NCBI GenBank assembly: GCA_965199175.1
Contig: OZ240684.1
Coordinates: forward strand, 248,001 to 312,000
Source of the DNA: G963923945 sp965199175
GTDB taxonomy: Bacteria > Pseudomonadota > Alphaproteobacteria > G963923945
Length of the DNA: 64,000 bases
Direction of reading: 5' to 3'
A program made the translations under genes and the position numbers. The notes under the pieces are model-generated. The model had not been told where the DNA came from, did not search any database, and saw nothing but the letters and a program-made list of their open reading frames with translations. Of this stretch, positions 1 through 7,993 are shown one piece after another. Numbering within the stretch: the first letter of the stretch is position 1; every line of letters starts with the position of its first letter.

Positions 1-65
1 TGACAGATTTTCTTATCCTCAATGCGATAGGCGTAACATTTTTTGCAAAGACCTCTATACTATTC

Positions 66-116
66 CATGATAGCGGCGGTCATGATAGTGGCGATCATAA
101 TAGTGGCGATCATAAA
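66..116. repeat. 15-bp tandem repeat upstream of ccmA
   Basis: Three 15-bp units at 66-80, 81-95 and 96-110 have the consensus catgatagtggcgat. A partial fourth unit (111-116) runs into the AAGGA ribosome-binding site of ccmA, so the array forms the leader just ahead of the ccm operon. The three units differ from one another at one to three positions. Confidence 0.85.
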
Positions 117-122
117 GGAAAT

Positions 123-776
123 ATGATGGTTCCTAAAGGCGGATTAAGTGGTCAGAACATTGCCTGTCAGCGTGGCGAACGATTGGTATTCCGGGGTCTT
201 GATTTTTCACTTGGGCCTGGAGGGGCTCTCGTTCTTTTGGGTCCCAATGGTTCGGGAAAAACCAGCTTATTACGTATTATGGCCGGGTTGATTGCCCCGG
301 CAAGCGGTGTTTTACAGCGTGATGATGCCCCGGTTTCTGATGATCCGGATGCTCATCAGGCTACTCTCCATTATCTGGATCATCATGATGGGACCAAACC
401 AGCATTGACGGTGATGGAAAATCTTGCTTTTACGGCGTCTTTGCGGGGTGGGGCACAAAACGGGGTTTTGCGTTCTGCCCTTGCCCAGTTTGGGTTGGCG
501 AACCTGGCTGATGATCCGGCCCGGATTCTGTCCTCTGGCCAGAGACGTCGGCTTTGCCTGGCCCGGTTGCTGGTTACGCCGGCTGATTTATGGTTGCTGG
601 ATGAGCCAACCGTGGCTTTGGATATTGAAACTATCCGGCTGGTTGAAACCCTGATTGCCCGTCATCGTCATCGTGGAGGATGTGTGGTTGTTGCCACCCA
701 TGCTCAAATGCGGATTGGTCAGGCGGTTCCGCTTTATCTTGACCGCTATGTTCCTGGCGGGGAAGCGGTGCCATGA
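123..776 (+). CDS. ccmA: Heme exporter ATP-binding subunit CcmA
   Basis: ATPase of the CcmABCD complex, which releases holo-CcmE during system I cytochrome c maturation; it sits on the cytoplasmic face of the inner membrane. The 217-residue protein has Walker A GPNGSGKT at 40-47, ABC signature LSSGQ at 136-140, Walker B LWLLDEP at about 156-162 and the H-loop His at about 193. Length is normal for the family. Two adjacent ATG codons (123 and 126) are possible starts; the second has the better spacing to AAGGA at 115-119. It overlaps ccmB by 4 bases (ATGA) and heads an intact ccmABCDEFGHI run, so identity is secure. Confidence 0.96.
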   Translation: MMVPKGGLSGQNIACQRGERLVFRGLDFSLGPGGALVLLGPNGSGKTSLLRIMAGLIAPASGVLQRDDAPVSDDPDAHQATLHYLDHHDGTKPALTVMENLAFTASLRGGAQNGVLRSALAQFGLANLADDPARILSSGQRRRLCLARLLVTPADLWLLDEPTVALDIETIRLVETLIARHRHRGGCVVVATHAQMRIGQAVPLYLDRYVPGGEAVP

Positions 777-1438
777 AGCTGTTTTGGGGTATTGTCAAAC
801 GTGATGTGCGACTCTCCTGGCGCCAGGGCGGTGGTGCTGTGGTCGGGGTGGCTTTTTTCATGATTTCGGTTTGTTTGTTTCCGTTTGGTGTTGGTTCGGG
901 GGCTGATATTCTGGCTCAGATTGGTCCGGGGATTATCTGGGTTTGCGCTTTGTTGTCTGCTTTGTTGTCGCTGGAGCAACTCTTTCAGGATGATTTTCAG
1001 GATGGTGGTCTTGACTTACTCTTACTCGCCGATACGTCTCTGGAAGGAGTGGTTTTGGCCAAATGTATTGCCAACTGGTTATGTTCCGGGGTTCCGATTT
1101 TGATTATTGCGCCGTTTTTAGGGATCATGCTCCAGATGGAGTCGAGTGCTTTGCCTGGCTTGGTTGCCGCCTTAATGCTGGGGACTCCGAGCCTGAGCCT
1201 GATCGGTGCGGTTGGGGCTGCCCTGACATTAGGGGCACGGCGCGGTGGTGCGTTGTTGGCGTTACTGGTTTTGCCTTTGCAAATTCCGGTTTTGGTTTTT
1301 GGAACCGGGGCTGTTGAGGCGTCTTTGAGTGCTGAGCCGATGGGAATTCATCTTGCGGTTCTGACTGCTTTACTGGTGGGGCTTACTCCTTTGTGTCTGT
1401 GGGCCAGTGCGGCGGCCTTGCGTGCGGCGGGTGAATGA
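773..1438 (+). CDS. ccmB: Heme exporter permease CcmB
   Basis: Integral membrane subunit of the CcmABCD complex. The 221-residue protein is very hydrophobic, with about six predicted membrane segments and a short basic N-terminus (KLFWGIVKRDVRLSWRQG). That layout and length are typical of CcmB. The start codon overlaps the ccmA stop as ATGA, implying translational coupling. A 29-base spacer separates it from ccmC. Confidence 0.95.
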   Translation: MKLFWGIVKRDVRLSWRQGGGAVVGVAFFMISVCLFPFGVGSGADILAQIGPGIIWVCALLSALLSLEQLFQDDFQDGGLDLLLLADTSLEGVVLAKCIANWLCSGVPILIIAPFLGIMLQMESSALPGLVAALMLGTPSLSLIGAVGAALTLGARRGGALLALLVLPLQIPVLVFGTGAVEASLSAEPMGIHLAVLTALLVGLTPLCLWASAAALRAAGE

Positions 1439-1467
1439 ACTAGATCCTTCATAAAGAGGGATACATC

Positions 1468-2244
1468 ATGCATCGATACGCAAATCCGAACCGTTTTCTG
1501 ACATTGAGTAGCCGCATTTTACCCTGGCTGAGCGGGCTGGCGGTTGCTTTGTTCGCCGTTGGATTGCCATGGGCGCTGGTGGTGGCTCCCCCGGATTATC
1601 AGCAGGGCGAAACGGTGCGTATCATGTATGTCCATGTTCCGGCTGCCTGGCTGGCTGTTTTTTGCTATGCCGGGCTGGCGGCACTGAGTGCCGCCAGTTT
1701 AATCTGGCGGCATATGCTCGCAGACCTTGCTGCCCGGGCGATTGCCCCGATTGGGGCATGCTTTACGTTTCTGGCATTGGCCAGCGGCGCGTTATGGGGA
1801 AAACCGATGTGGGGCACATGGTGGGTCTGGGATGCCCGGTTGACGTCGGTTTTGATCTTATTTTTTTTCTATCTCGGCCATATTGCGTTGAGCCGCGCGT
1901 TTGAAGAGCCAACACGCGGTGCCCGGGCAGCCGCTATTCTGGCTTTGGTGGGGGTGGTCAATTTGCCGATTGTCAAATGGTCGGTTGATTGGTGGAGCAG
2001 CCTCCATCAGCCAGCTTCCATCAGCCGTTTTGGGGAGCCAGCCATTCACCCGGATATTCTGATACCTCTTTTGATTATGGCGGCGGCCTATTTTGCTTTG
2101 TTTGCGGTGTTGGCCCTGATACGTACCCGCACCGAGATTTGGCGCCAACGTTTGCGTGCGCTGCGTTTGACCCGGGTTGAACGTCAGGAACCACTAACCG
2201 GACCGTCCCGTCCTCCGGAGGAAGAGACATATAATGCGCTTTGA
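1468..2244 (+). CDS. ccmC: Heme transporter CcmC
   Basis: Inner-membrane protein that presents heme to CcmE on the periplasmic side. The 258-residue protein has six likely membrane segments. The tryptophan-rich heme-handling motif runs from WGKPMWGTWW to WDARLTS at about 110-127. Periplasmic heme-ligand histidines are visible near 56 (MYVHVPAAW) and in SLHQPAS near 181. The reading frame runs 11 bases into ccmD. The last 30 residues are hydrophilic and poorly conserved. Neighbours and motif make the assignment firm. Confidence 0.96.
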   Translation: MHRYANPNRFLTLSSRILPWLSGLAVALFAVGLPWALVVAPPDYQQGETVRIMYVHVPAAWLAVFCYAGLAALSAASLIWRHMLADLAARAIAPIGACFTFLALASGALWGKPMWGTWWVWDARLTSVLILFFFYLGHIALSRAFEEPTRGARAAAILALVGVVNLPIVKWSVDWWSSLHQPASISRFGEPAIHPDILIPLLIMAAAYFALFAVLALIRTRTEIWRQRLRALRLTRVERQEPLTGPSRPPEEETYNAL

Positions 2245-2452
2245 TGGCTTTGATATCAGCCAATTTCTGGCTATGGGTGGCTATGCCCTTTATGTGTGGC
2301 CGGCTTATGTTCTGGCCGGGATTGTCCTGGGTGGTCTGGTTTTGCAATCCTTACGGGCGGCCTGGGTTGCCCATCGGCGTCTGGCTGCCGAATCCAACCC
2401 CGGCAGTTCAGCCAATGACCCGGGTCTGCCTGGGAATTCGCCTGCGCCATGA
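2234..2452 (+). CDS. ccmD: Heme exporter small subunit CcmD
   Basis: Small single-span protein that stabilises CcmC-CcmE and helps release holo-CcmE. Of 72 residues, one hydrophobic helix (about 14-40) is preceded by the typical GGYALYVWPAY segment and followed by a basic stretch and a Pro/Ser/Asn-rich tail. It is slightly longer than most CcmD proteins, because of that tail. It overlaps ccmC by 11 bases and ccmE by 4. Confidence 0.9.
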   Translation: MRFDGFDISQFLAMGGYALYVWPAYVLAGIVLGGLVLQSLRAAWVAHRRLAAESNPGSSANDPGLPGNSPAP

Positions 2453-2898
2453 CCCGCAAGCAACGGCGTATTCGCGCTTTGGTGATTGGCGGTATTGTGG
2501 TTGCTGGTGCGGCTGTGTGGTTGGTTTCGAGTTTGGAATCTCATTTGGTTTTTTTCCGTTCTCCGGGTGAATTGGCTGTTCTTTCGGTTCCACCGGATGA
2601 AAAAATTCGCATCGGTGGTTTGGTGGTTGAGGGCAGTTTGATCCATCAGACCAACTCTCCGGGTGTTCGGTTTGTTGTGACTGATTTTGAACATATGCTT
2701 GATGTTCTTTATAGCGGCAGAGCTCCTTTGCCGGATTTATTCCGCGAAGGCCAGGGCGTGGTTGCTGAGGGTTATCTGGGCGAGGATGGAGTCTTCAGAG
2801 CCGATCGGGTTCTGGCCAAACATGATGAAAATTACATGCCGCCAGAAGTCGCCGATATCCTGAAAAAGAATGTGACCGGGGAAACATATAATCCGTGA
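2449..2898 (+). CDS. ccmE: Heme chaperone CcmE
   Basis: Periplasmic, membrane-anchored chaperone that binds heme covalently and carries it to CcmF/CcmH. The 149-residue protein has one N-terminal membrane anchor (about 8-28), an OB-fold domain, and the heme-attachment motif KHDENY with His125 and Tyr129. The sequence LAKHDENYMPPEV is characteristic of proteobacterial CcmE. It overlaps ccmD (ATGA) and ccmF (GTGA). Confidence 0.97.
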   Translation: MTRKQRRIRALVIGGIVVAGAAVWLVSSLESHLVFFRSPGELAVLSVPPDEKIRIGGLVVEGSLIHQTNSPGVRFVVTDFEHMLDVLYSGRAPLPDLFREGQGVVAEGYLGEDGVFRADRVLAKHDENYMPPEVADILKKNVTGETYNP

Positions 2899-4883
2899 TT
2901 GCTGAAATTGGACATATTGCTCTGATCACAGCGTTTGTGCTGGCTCTCATTCAGGGCAGCTTGCCGATTGTCGGGGCAGCCCGCCTTGATCAGGGACACA
3001 GCGATTTCGGCTGGTCGGCTTTGGCTGCACCTGCTGCATTGGCCCAGGCATTTTGTGTGGTGCTGTCCTTTGGGTCCCTCATGTGGCTGTTTATGGTTTC
3101 GGATTTCACGGTTGCCCTGGTTGCGGCCCATTCCAATGCCCATATGCCTGACCTGTATCGTGTGTCTGCGACCTGGGGAAACCACGAAGGATCCATGGTG
3201 CTCTGGGTGCTTATTCTGGCACTGTATGGTGCCGGTCTTGCTGTTTTGGGTGGCCGGTTGCCCGATGGTTTGCGGGTACGGGCTTTAGCGGTTCAGGGTC
3301 TTATCGGGGCTGGTTTTCTGGCCTTTATCCTCTGGACGTCTAATCCTTTTATGCGTCTCGATCCGGCACCGTTTGACGGGGCTGATCTCAATCCGTTGTT
3401 ACAGCATCCGGCTTTGGCTTTTCATCCCCCTTTTCTCTATCTGGGGTATGTCGGGCTTTCGATGGCGTATGCTTTTGCTGTTGCTGCTTTGATTGAGGGG
3501 CGGGTCGATCCGGCCTGGGCACGTTGGGTGCGTCCCTGGACGTTGGTTGCCTGGTGCGCCTTGACCACCGGTATCGCTATGGGAAGCTGGTGGGCGTATT
3601 ATGAATTGGGCTGGGGAGGCTTTTGGTTTTGGGATCCGGTCGAAAATGCGTCTTTGGCTCCCTGGTTGCTGGCGACTGCTTTGCTCCATTCCTGTGCGGT
3701 ATCCGAAAAGCGGGGTGCTTTGGGGCGCTGGACCGTTCTTCTGGCGATTCTGGCGTTTTGCCTCAGTATTATTGGTGCTTTTTTAGTCCGCTCCGGCGTT
3801 TTGACTTCTGTCCATGCGTTTGCCAATGATCCCGAACGCGGGGTCTTTATTCTGGCTTTTTTGCTGATTGCCGGTGGTGCGGCCCTGGCATTGTATGCGT
3901 GGCGGGCCCCTGGTCTGGCTGAGGGTGGTTTATTTGCCCCAATCAGCCGGGAAGGGGCCTTACTGCTCAATAATCTCTTCATGGCTACGGCGGCTGGTGC
4001 TGTTTTGTTGGGGACTTTATATCCTCTGCTTCTTGATGCCCTTGGGGCAGATAAAATCTCGGTGGGGCCACCCTATTTCAATGCCGTCTTTGCGCCTTTG
4101 TTATTTGTCATGGCTGTGGCGATGGCGGTAGGGCCGCTTTTGGCCTGGAAGAGAGGCAATTTAGCAGTTGCGTTGCGGCGGCTTGGTTGGGTCTGTGGTG
4201 TGAGTCTGGCTGTTGTCTGGGTTGTCTGGTGGCTGGCTGATGGTGGTTCTGTTATGGCGCTGAGTGTGGGTGCGGCCGGATTTTGGCTGGTGGCTTCGGC
4301 AATCAGTCAATGGCTGAGGCGGGTCTGGTATCCGGGCAGTGGTTGGCGGCAGAGCATACGTCGCGCCTGGGGGATGCCGGGTTCTGCCCATGGAATGACG
4401 TTGGCGCATGCCGGTCTGGGCGTGGTGGTGCTGGGGATTGCCGGAACCGGGGTTGAGAGTCAGGAAAGCGTCCAGCATCAGGCCCTGGGCGAAACGGTGA
4501 TTGTGGCTGACTATGCGGTAACATTGCGTGATGTCGAGCCACGTATGGGTCCCAATTACCGTTCGATGACCGCCTTGATGGATGTGCATCATGACGGGGT
4601 TTTGGTTTCCCGTCTGGAGCCGGAAAAACGTATTTATGTGGTTTCTGGCCGGCCAACCACCGAATCTGCAGTATTCTCAAGCCTGGTTGGTGATCTGTAT
4701 GTTTCTCTCGGTGAACCAGACCCACAAAACGAGGGGGCCTGGACCACCCGGATCCGTTATAATCCTTTGGCTGGCTGGTTATGGATCGGGGCGACCATCA
4801 TGGCTGTCGGGGGCTTGATTTCGCTTGGGGATCGGCGTCATCGTGTTGGTGCCCCGGCCCGTCGTCCTGCGGCAATCGCCTGA
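2895..4883 (+). CDS. ccmF: Cytochrome c heme lyase subunit CcmF
   Basis: Core of the heme lyase that ligates heme from CcmE onto apocytochrome c. The 662-residue polytopic protein carries the WWD-type motif (WGGFWFWDPVENA, about 240-252), and a further conserved stretch at TWGNHEGSMVLWVLIL (about 93-108). Length is standard. The start is GTG at 2895, within the stop of ccmE (GTGA), because no upstream in-frame ATG fits the operon. A 32-base gap precedes ccmG. Confidence 0.97.
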   Translation: MIAEIGHIALITAFVLALIQGSLPIVGAARLDQGHSDFGWSALAAPAALAQAFCVVLSFGSLMWLFMVSDFTVALVAAHSNAHMPDLYRVSATWGNHEGSMVLWVLILALYGAGLAVLGGRLPDGLRVRALAVQGLIGAGFLAFILWTSNPFMRLDPAPFDGADLNPLLQHPALAFHPPFLYLGYVGLSMAYAFAVAALIEGRVDPAWARWVRPWTLVAWCALTTGIAMGSWWAYYELGWGGFWFWDPVENASLAPWLLATALLHSCAVSEKRGALGRWTVLLAILAFCLSIIGAFLVRSGVLTSVHAFANDPERGVFILAFLLIAGGAALALYAWRAPGLAEGGLFAPISREGALLLNNLFMATAAGAVLLGTLYPLLLDALGADKISVGPPYFNAVFAPLLFVMAVAMAVGPLLAWKRGNLAVALRRLGWVCGVSLAVVWVVWWLADGGSVMALSVGAAGFWLVASAISQWLRRVWYPGSGWRQSIRRAWGMPGSAHGMTLAHAGLGVVVLGIAGTGVESQESVQHQALGETVIVADYAVTLRDVEPRMGPNYRSMTALMDVHHDGVLVSRLEPEKRIYVVSGRPTTESAVFSSLVGDLYVSLGEPDPQNEGAWTTRIRYNPLAGWLWIGATIMAVGGLISLGDRRHRVGAPARRPAAIA

Positions 4884-4915
4884 GTGATGCCGGTTTTTGT
4901 GTCAGCATCTGGGGT

Positions 4916-5458
4916 ATGAATGTCTCACTCATGGGCTATCGGTTTTTCATTCCTTTATTGATTTTTCTGGTCATGGGCGGGTTTCTGATTGCCGGTCTGG
5001 AGCGTGACCCGGAGCGATTACCCAGTGCTTTGATTGACCAGGCAGCCCCTGATTTTGCGTTACCGCCGATTGCTGGCCGGGAGGATGGTTTGCGCCGTTC
5101 TGATCTCAGCGGCCAGCTCTCGGTTGTCAATATTTTTGCTTCCTGGTGCGTTCCATGCCGGGTCGAGCATCCCCAGCTGGTTGAATTGTCCCGCCAACCG
5201 GATGTGATGCTTTTTGGAATCAATAAAAAAGATAAACCGGATGATGTTCTAGCCTGGCTGGAGTCCCAGGGGGATCCGTTTGTGCGTATCGGGGCTGATA
5301 TGGATGGCCGGACCAGCCTGGAATGGGGAGTCTACGGGGTTCCTGAGACATTTATCCTTGATCGGCAAGGACGCATTCGCTATCGCCATGTCGGGCCGGT
5401 TATGCCTGATGATCTGGAGAAAACGCTGTTGCCTTTAATCAATTCATTGAAGTCATGA
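4916..5458 (+). CDS. ccmG: Thiol:disulfide interchange protein CcmG/DsbE
   Basis: Membrane-anchored periplasmic thioredoxin-like reductant for apocytochrome c or CcmH. With ATG at 4916 the protein has 180 residues: an N-terminal anchor (about 8-28), then a thioredoxin fold with the active site WCVPC (Cys78, Cys81) and the DsbE-type GVYGVPETF cis-proline loop. The open frame extends upstream to 4781 inside ccmF, but that part is not protein-like, so 4916 is preferred; 4931 is an alternative. It overlaps ccmH by 4 bases. Confidence 0.93.
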   Translation: MNVSLMGYRFFIPLLIFLVMGGFLIAGLERDPERLPSALIDQAAPDFALPPIAGREDGLRRSDLSGQLSVVNIFASWCVPCRVEHPQLVELSRQPDVMLFGINKKDKPDDVLAWLESQGDPFVRIGADMDGRTSLEWGVYGVPETFILDRQGRIRYRHVGPVMPDDLEKTLLPLINSLKS

Positions 5459-5982
5459 GAAGCCCTGAATTGCGTTATGTTGCCCTGCTTTTAGCGGTGT
5501 TGACGGGATTTATTGTCCTTGAAGCCGACCCGGCGGTTGGGGTTGAGCCGGATGAAATTCTGGCTGATCGGATGCTGGAAGCCCGGGCGAGAGATATTTC
5601 ATCCCAACTCCGCTGTTTGGTGTGTCGTAACGAAAGCATTGATGAATCCGATGCTGATCTGGCCCGTGATTTACGTCTTTTGGTGCGTGAGAGAATCCAG
5701 CTTGGGGAAAGTGATGATGATGTCATTGCGTATATCCGTGATCGGTATGGCGATTATGTGCTGTTGAAACCACCCTTAAAGCTGGCCACTCTGTTGCTTT
5801 GGGGCGGACCTTTTGTGCTCTTTATGATCGGTGTCTGGCTTGGATGGTACCGGTTGCGCCGTTCGTTGCCACCACCGGCTGTAGATCTGGGTCCCGATGA
5901 GCAGAGCCGGGTTCATGCTTTGCTGAAGACAGCACCGGAAGATGATCAGAAGCAACCATCTGATGATTTGTCCCCCAGGTGA
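5455..5982 (+). CDS. ccmH: Cytochrome c biogenesis protein CcmH (CycL)
   Basis: Membrane-anchored thiol oxidoreductase that reduces the apocytochrome heme-binding cysteines. The 175-residue protein has an N-terminal signal/anchor, the conserved LRCLVC motif (Cys54, Cys57) and a C-terminal membrane helix near 107-127. It is the short form of CcmH; the TPR part is encoded separately by the next gene (ccmI). It overlaps ccmG (ATGA) and ccmI (GTGA). Confidence 0.95.
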   Translation: MRSPELRYVALLLAVLTGFIVLEADPAVGVEPDEILADRMLEARARDISSQLRCLVCRNESIDESDADLARDLRLLVRERIQLGESDDDVIAYIRDRYGDYVLLKPPLKLATLLLWGGPFVLFMIGVWLGWYRLRRSLPPPAVDLGPDEQSRVHALLKTAPEDDQKQPSDDLSPR

Positions 5983-6920
5983 TCCTCCGGAATGATGACC
6001 GGATCATGACGATGGCATTGATTGGTGGTGGGTTTATGGCGACAGTATTGATCGCGGTGATCTTTATCGGCGCAATCGTGGCTTTATTGGTGAGCAGCCT
6101 GTCTCCGCATAGCCGTTGGTTGGCCCGCCGGGGCCGTCATGATCATGATGTTGCGATTGCCCAGGCCCAGATTTCTGAACTATACTCTGATCGGGAACAG
6201 GGCCTTATCGGTGAGGATGAATATCAGGCAGCCCGTCTGGAAATTGAACGGCGGTTGTTGGTGGCCGATCAGCAAAATCAGCCGGGCAGAGAGACTCTCC
6301 ATCATGATCACCGGCAGCGATTTTGGACCAGGATTGCTTTGGTTGTGTTGATCCCATTGGCGGCAGGAGGTCTCTATCTCACTTTGGGAGCACCGGGTTT
6401 ACCGGGCCTGGTTTATGCTGAGCGTGTGCAGCTTTTGGCAGAGGGAAGACGCGTTTTAGCCGAAGGTGGAGAAGACCTTAGCCTGGGCCAGCTTGATGCT
6501 CTGATTGCCGATTTGGCGGTGCGTCTGGCGGCTGGTGATGGTGATGGTGATGCCTGGCGATTTCTGGCCCGGGGGTATCAAAGTCTGGCCAGCCCGTTGG
6601 CTGCCCGCCGTGCTCTGGAAGAAGGCCTGGCTCGTTTCCCCGATCATGACGGTTTACAAGCTGATTATGCGGCGATGCTGATTGCTGTCAATTCTGTTGC
6701 TGCCCGTCTTGATCAATTATTCTCTGTTGATGGTGAGGTTGGCTTTTCTTTATGGCGCCAGGGCCTGGTAGCAGCCGGCCTTGGGCAACAGGAAGCTGCT
6801 GCTGATTATTGGCAGCAGTTGCTGGCAATTCTTCCGGCCGAAGACGGGGACCGGCGCCAATTTTTAGAAAAAGCCCTTACCGCTCTCAGGCTTAGCAATG
6901 ATGCGGTACCCGGGAATTGA
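5979..6920 (+). CDS. ccmI: Cytochrome c biogenesis TPR protein CcmI (CycH)
   Basis: Apocytochrome c chaperone of the heme lyase complex. The frame begins with GTG overlapping the ccmH stop; ATG codons at 6006 and 6012 are also possible starts. An N-terminal membrane helix is followed by a basic segment, a second helix (about residues 112-132) and a C-terminal TPR-like region rich in Ala and Leu, where CcmI normally binds apocytochrome C-termini. The 313-residue length is a little short for CcmI but compatible. Last gene of the ccm operon. Confidence 0.85.
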   Translation: MILRNDDRIMTMALIGGGFMATVLIAVIFIGAIVALLVSSLSPHSRWLARRGRHDHDVAIAQAQISELYSDREQGLIGEDEYQAARLEIERRLLVADQQNQPGRETLHHDHRQRFWTRIALVVLIPLAAGGLYLTLGAPGLPGLVYAERVQLLAEGRRVLAEGGEDLSLGQLDALIADLAVRLAAGDGDGDAWRFLARGYQSLASPLAARRALEEGLARFPDHDGLQADYAAMLIAVNSVAARLDQLFSVDGEVGFSLWRQGLVAAGLGQQEAAADYWQQLLAILPAEDGDRRQFLEKALTALRLSNDAVPGN

Positions 6921-7247
6921 GGCAAATGGTCAGATAACCAATCATCCCCAAACAGATCCGTTAAGAAAAGAAAAAGGGCTGGGTTATCGATGGGGATTGT
7001 TCATTCATGCGGTCATTCATGCCACCTCCGGTGATCAGGACATGCGTCCTATGAGCAATCCGGGATGTGTCATATTGAGATGACGTACCGCCTGATACGG
7101 GTTGTTGGGCTTGGAGAGAGGTCCCCCCGTGTTCTTTGCCGGCTATGACACTGGCTGTTACTCTCATGTGAGAGTACGTCAGAAGATGACATGTGAGAAG
7201 ATAACGTAAGAAAACGAGCGGTACGCTCAGAAGATGAGCAATCGTCA
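6921..7247. other. Gene-free spacer between ccmI and the ywgA-like gene
   Basis: No convincing gene. A short run of related AGAAGATGA/AGAAGATAA words lies at about 7180-7240. The ends of ccmI (+) and the YwgA-like gene (-) face each other here, so only termination signals are expected; a small hairpin is listed separately. Confidence 0.5.
7211..7228 (-). terminator. Weak hairpin terminator after the ywgA-like gene
   Basis: On the minus strand GAGCG-TAC-CGCTC forms a 5-bp stem with a 3-base loop, followed by GTTTTC. It lies 20 bases beyond the stop of the YwgA-like gene. The stem is short, so the call is tentative. Confidence 0.35.
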
Positions 7248-7841
7248 TCAGGTTGTCAGAATCAATCCTTTTTCGCTGGCTTGTTGACGGATGGAATCGA
7301 TTTCATCCAGAGCCTGATTGATGAATTTATCAGGGATATGGGGTTTATATTTTTTGAGCAGCCCGGCCCGGATTTGTTTATCTGAGGGTTTTTCCCCATC
7401 TTCCAATTCACAAGTGACATAGAAGGCCGTGCACACTCGCTCCAACCACTGGATTCCTTTGCTGCCAAAGGTTTCGGCAATAAATTCAATGTGACCAGCA
7501 TATTTTTCAGTTTCTTCCCGGAAATCTTCCATCAGGTTTCGTCCCTGTTCATCAACCGCGTATTTGGGACCGTAATGGGAGCCGTCACGGCGCAACCGCA
7601 CCAATTCATCGGCCCGTAATCCATTCAACTCACCCATGAGTTCGCGCGAATAGGGGCCGTAATGGTAGAGAAAAAATTTAAAATGCAGCGGCACCCCCAT
7701 CATGGATTGCAGCATATAGGTGCTTTTCTGAACCTCTGTAACCCCTCCCCAGCTTTTTTTGTCCCGCAGCTGGTCAATCAACTTAAGCAGGATACTGAGC
7801 CGTTTGGCATGTTCAACGGCATTCATTTGATGGGCATCCAT
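7248..7841 (-). CDS. YwgA-like protein of unknown function
   Basis: The 197-residue soluble protein has no signal or membrane segment. The N-terminal half resembles the Bacillus YwgA family, including EHAKRLSILLKLID, the FLYHYGPYSREL segment and a winged-helix-like pattern; the C-terminal half is charged and helical. Biochemical function is unknown. The supporting context is the upstream HD-domain phosphohydrolase on the same strand, 152 bases away: from memory, ywfO (HD) and ywgA are also neighbours in B. subtilis. It could be a regulator or antitoxin-like partner of the HD enzyme, but that is inference. ATG at 7841 has AAAGG about 10 bases upstream; Met6 is an alternative. Confidence 0.6.
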   Translation of the reverse strand: MDAHQMNAVEHAKRLSILLKLIDQLRDKKSWGGVTEVQKSTYMLQSMMGVPLHFKFFLYHYGPYSRELMGELNGLRADELVRLRRDGSHYGPKYAVDEQGRNLMEDFREETEKYAGHIEFIAETFGSKGIQWLERVCTAFYVTCELEDGEKPSDKQIRAGLLKKYKPHIPDKFINQALDEIDSIRQQASEKGLILTT

Positions 7842-7993
7842 TGAAGATCAACCTTTCATGTGATGCGAATTTTTTTCAGATTGATGTTTCGGTCAGAAAC
7901 AATGGCGCAAACATACAGGGGCGGCCCCTATTCGAAACTGTCCACATATCCACAGAGTGATAAACATAAAAAAGTCTCATTTTTATCGATTTG

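Noticed and set aside
4781..4915. N-terminal extension of CcmG
   Set aside because: It overlaps the end of ccmF, is Cys/Gly-rich nonsense, and ATG 4916 starts a proper membrane anchor.
6961..7248. Minus-strand frame of 95 codons after the YwgA-like gene
   Set aside because: No protein-like pattern, and it is formed partly from short repeats and a hairpin.
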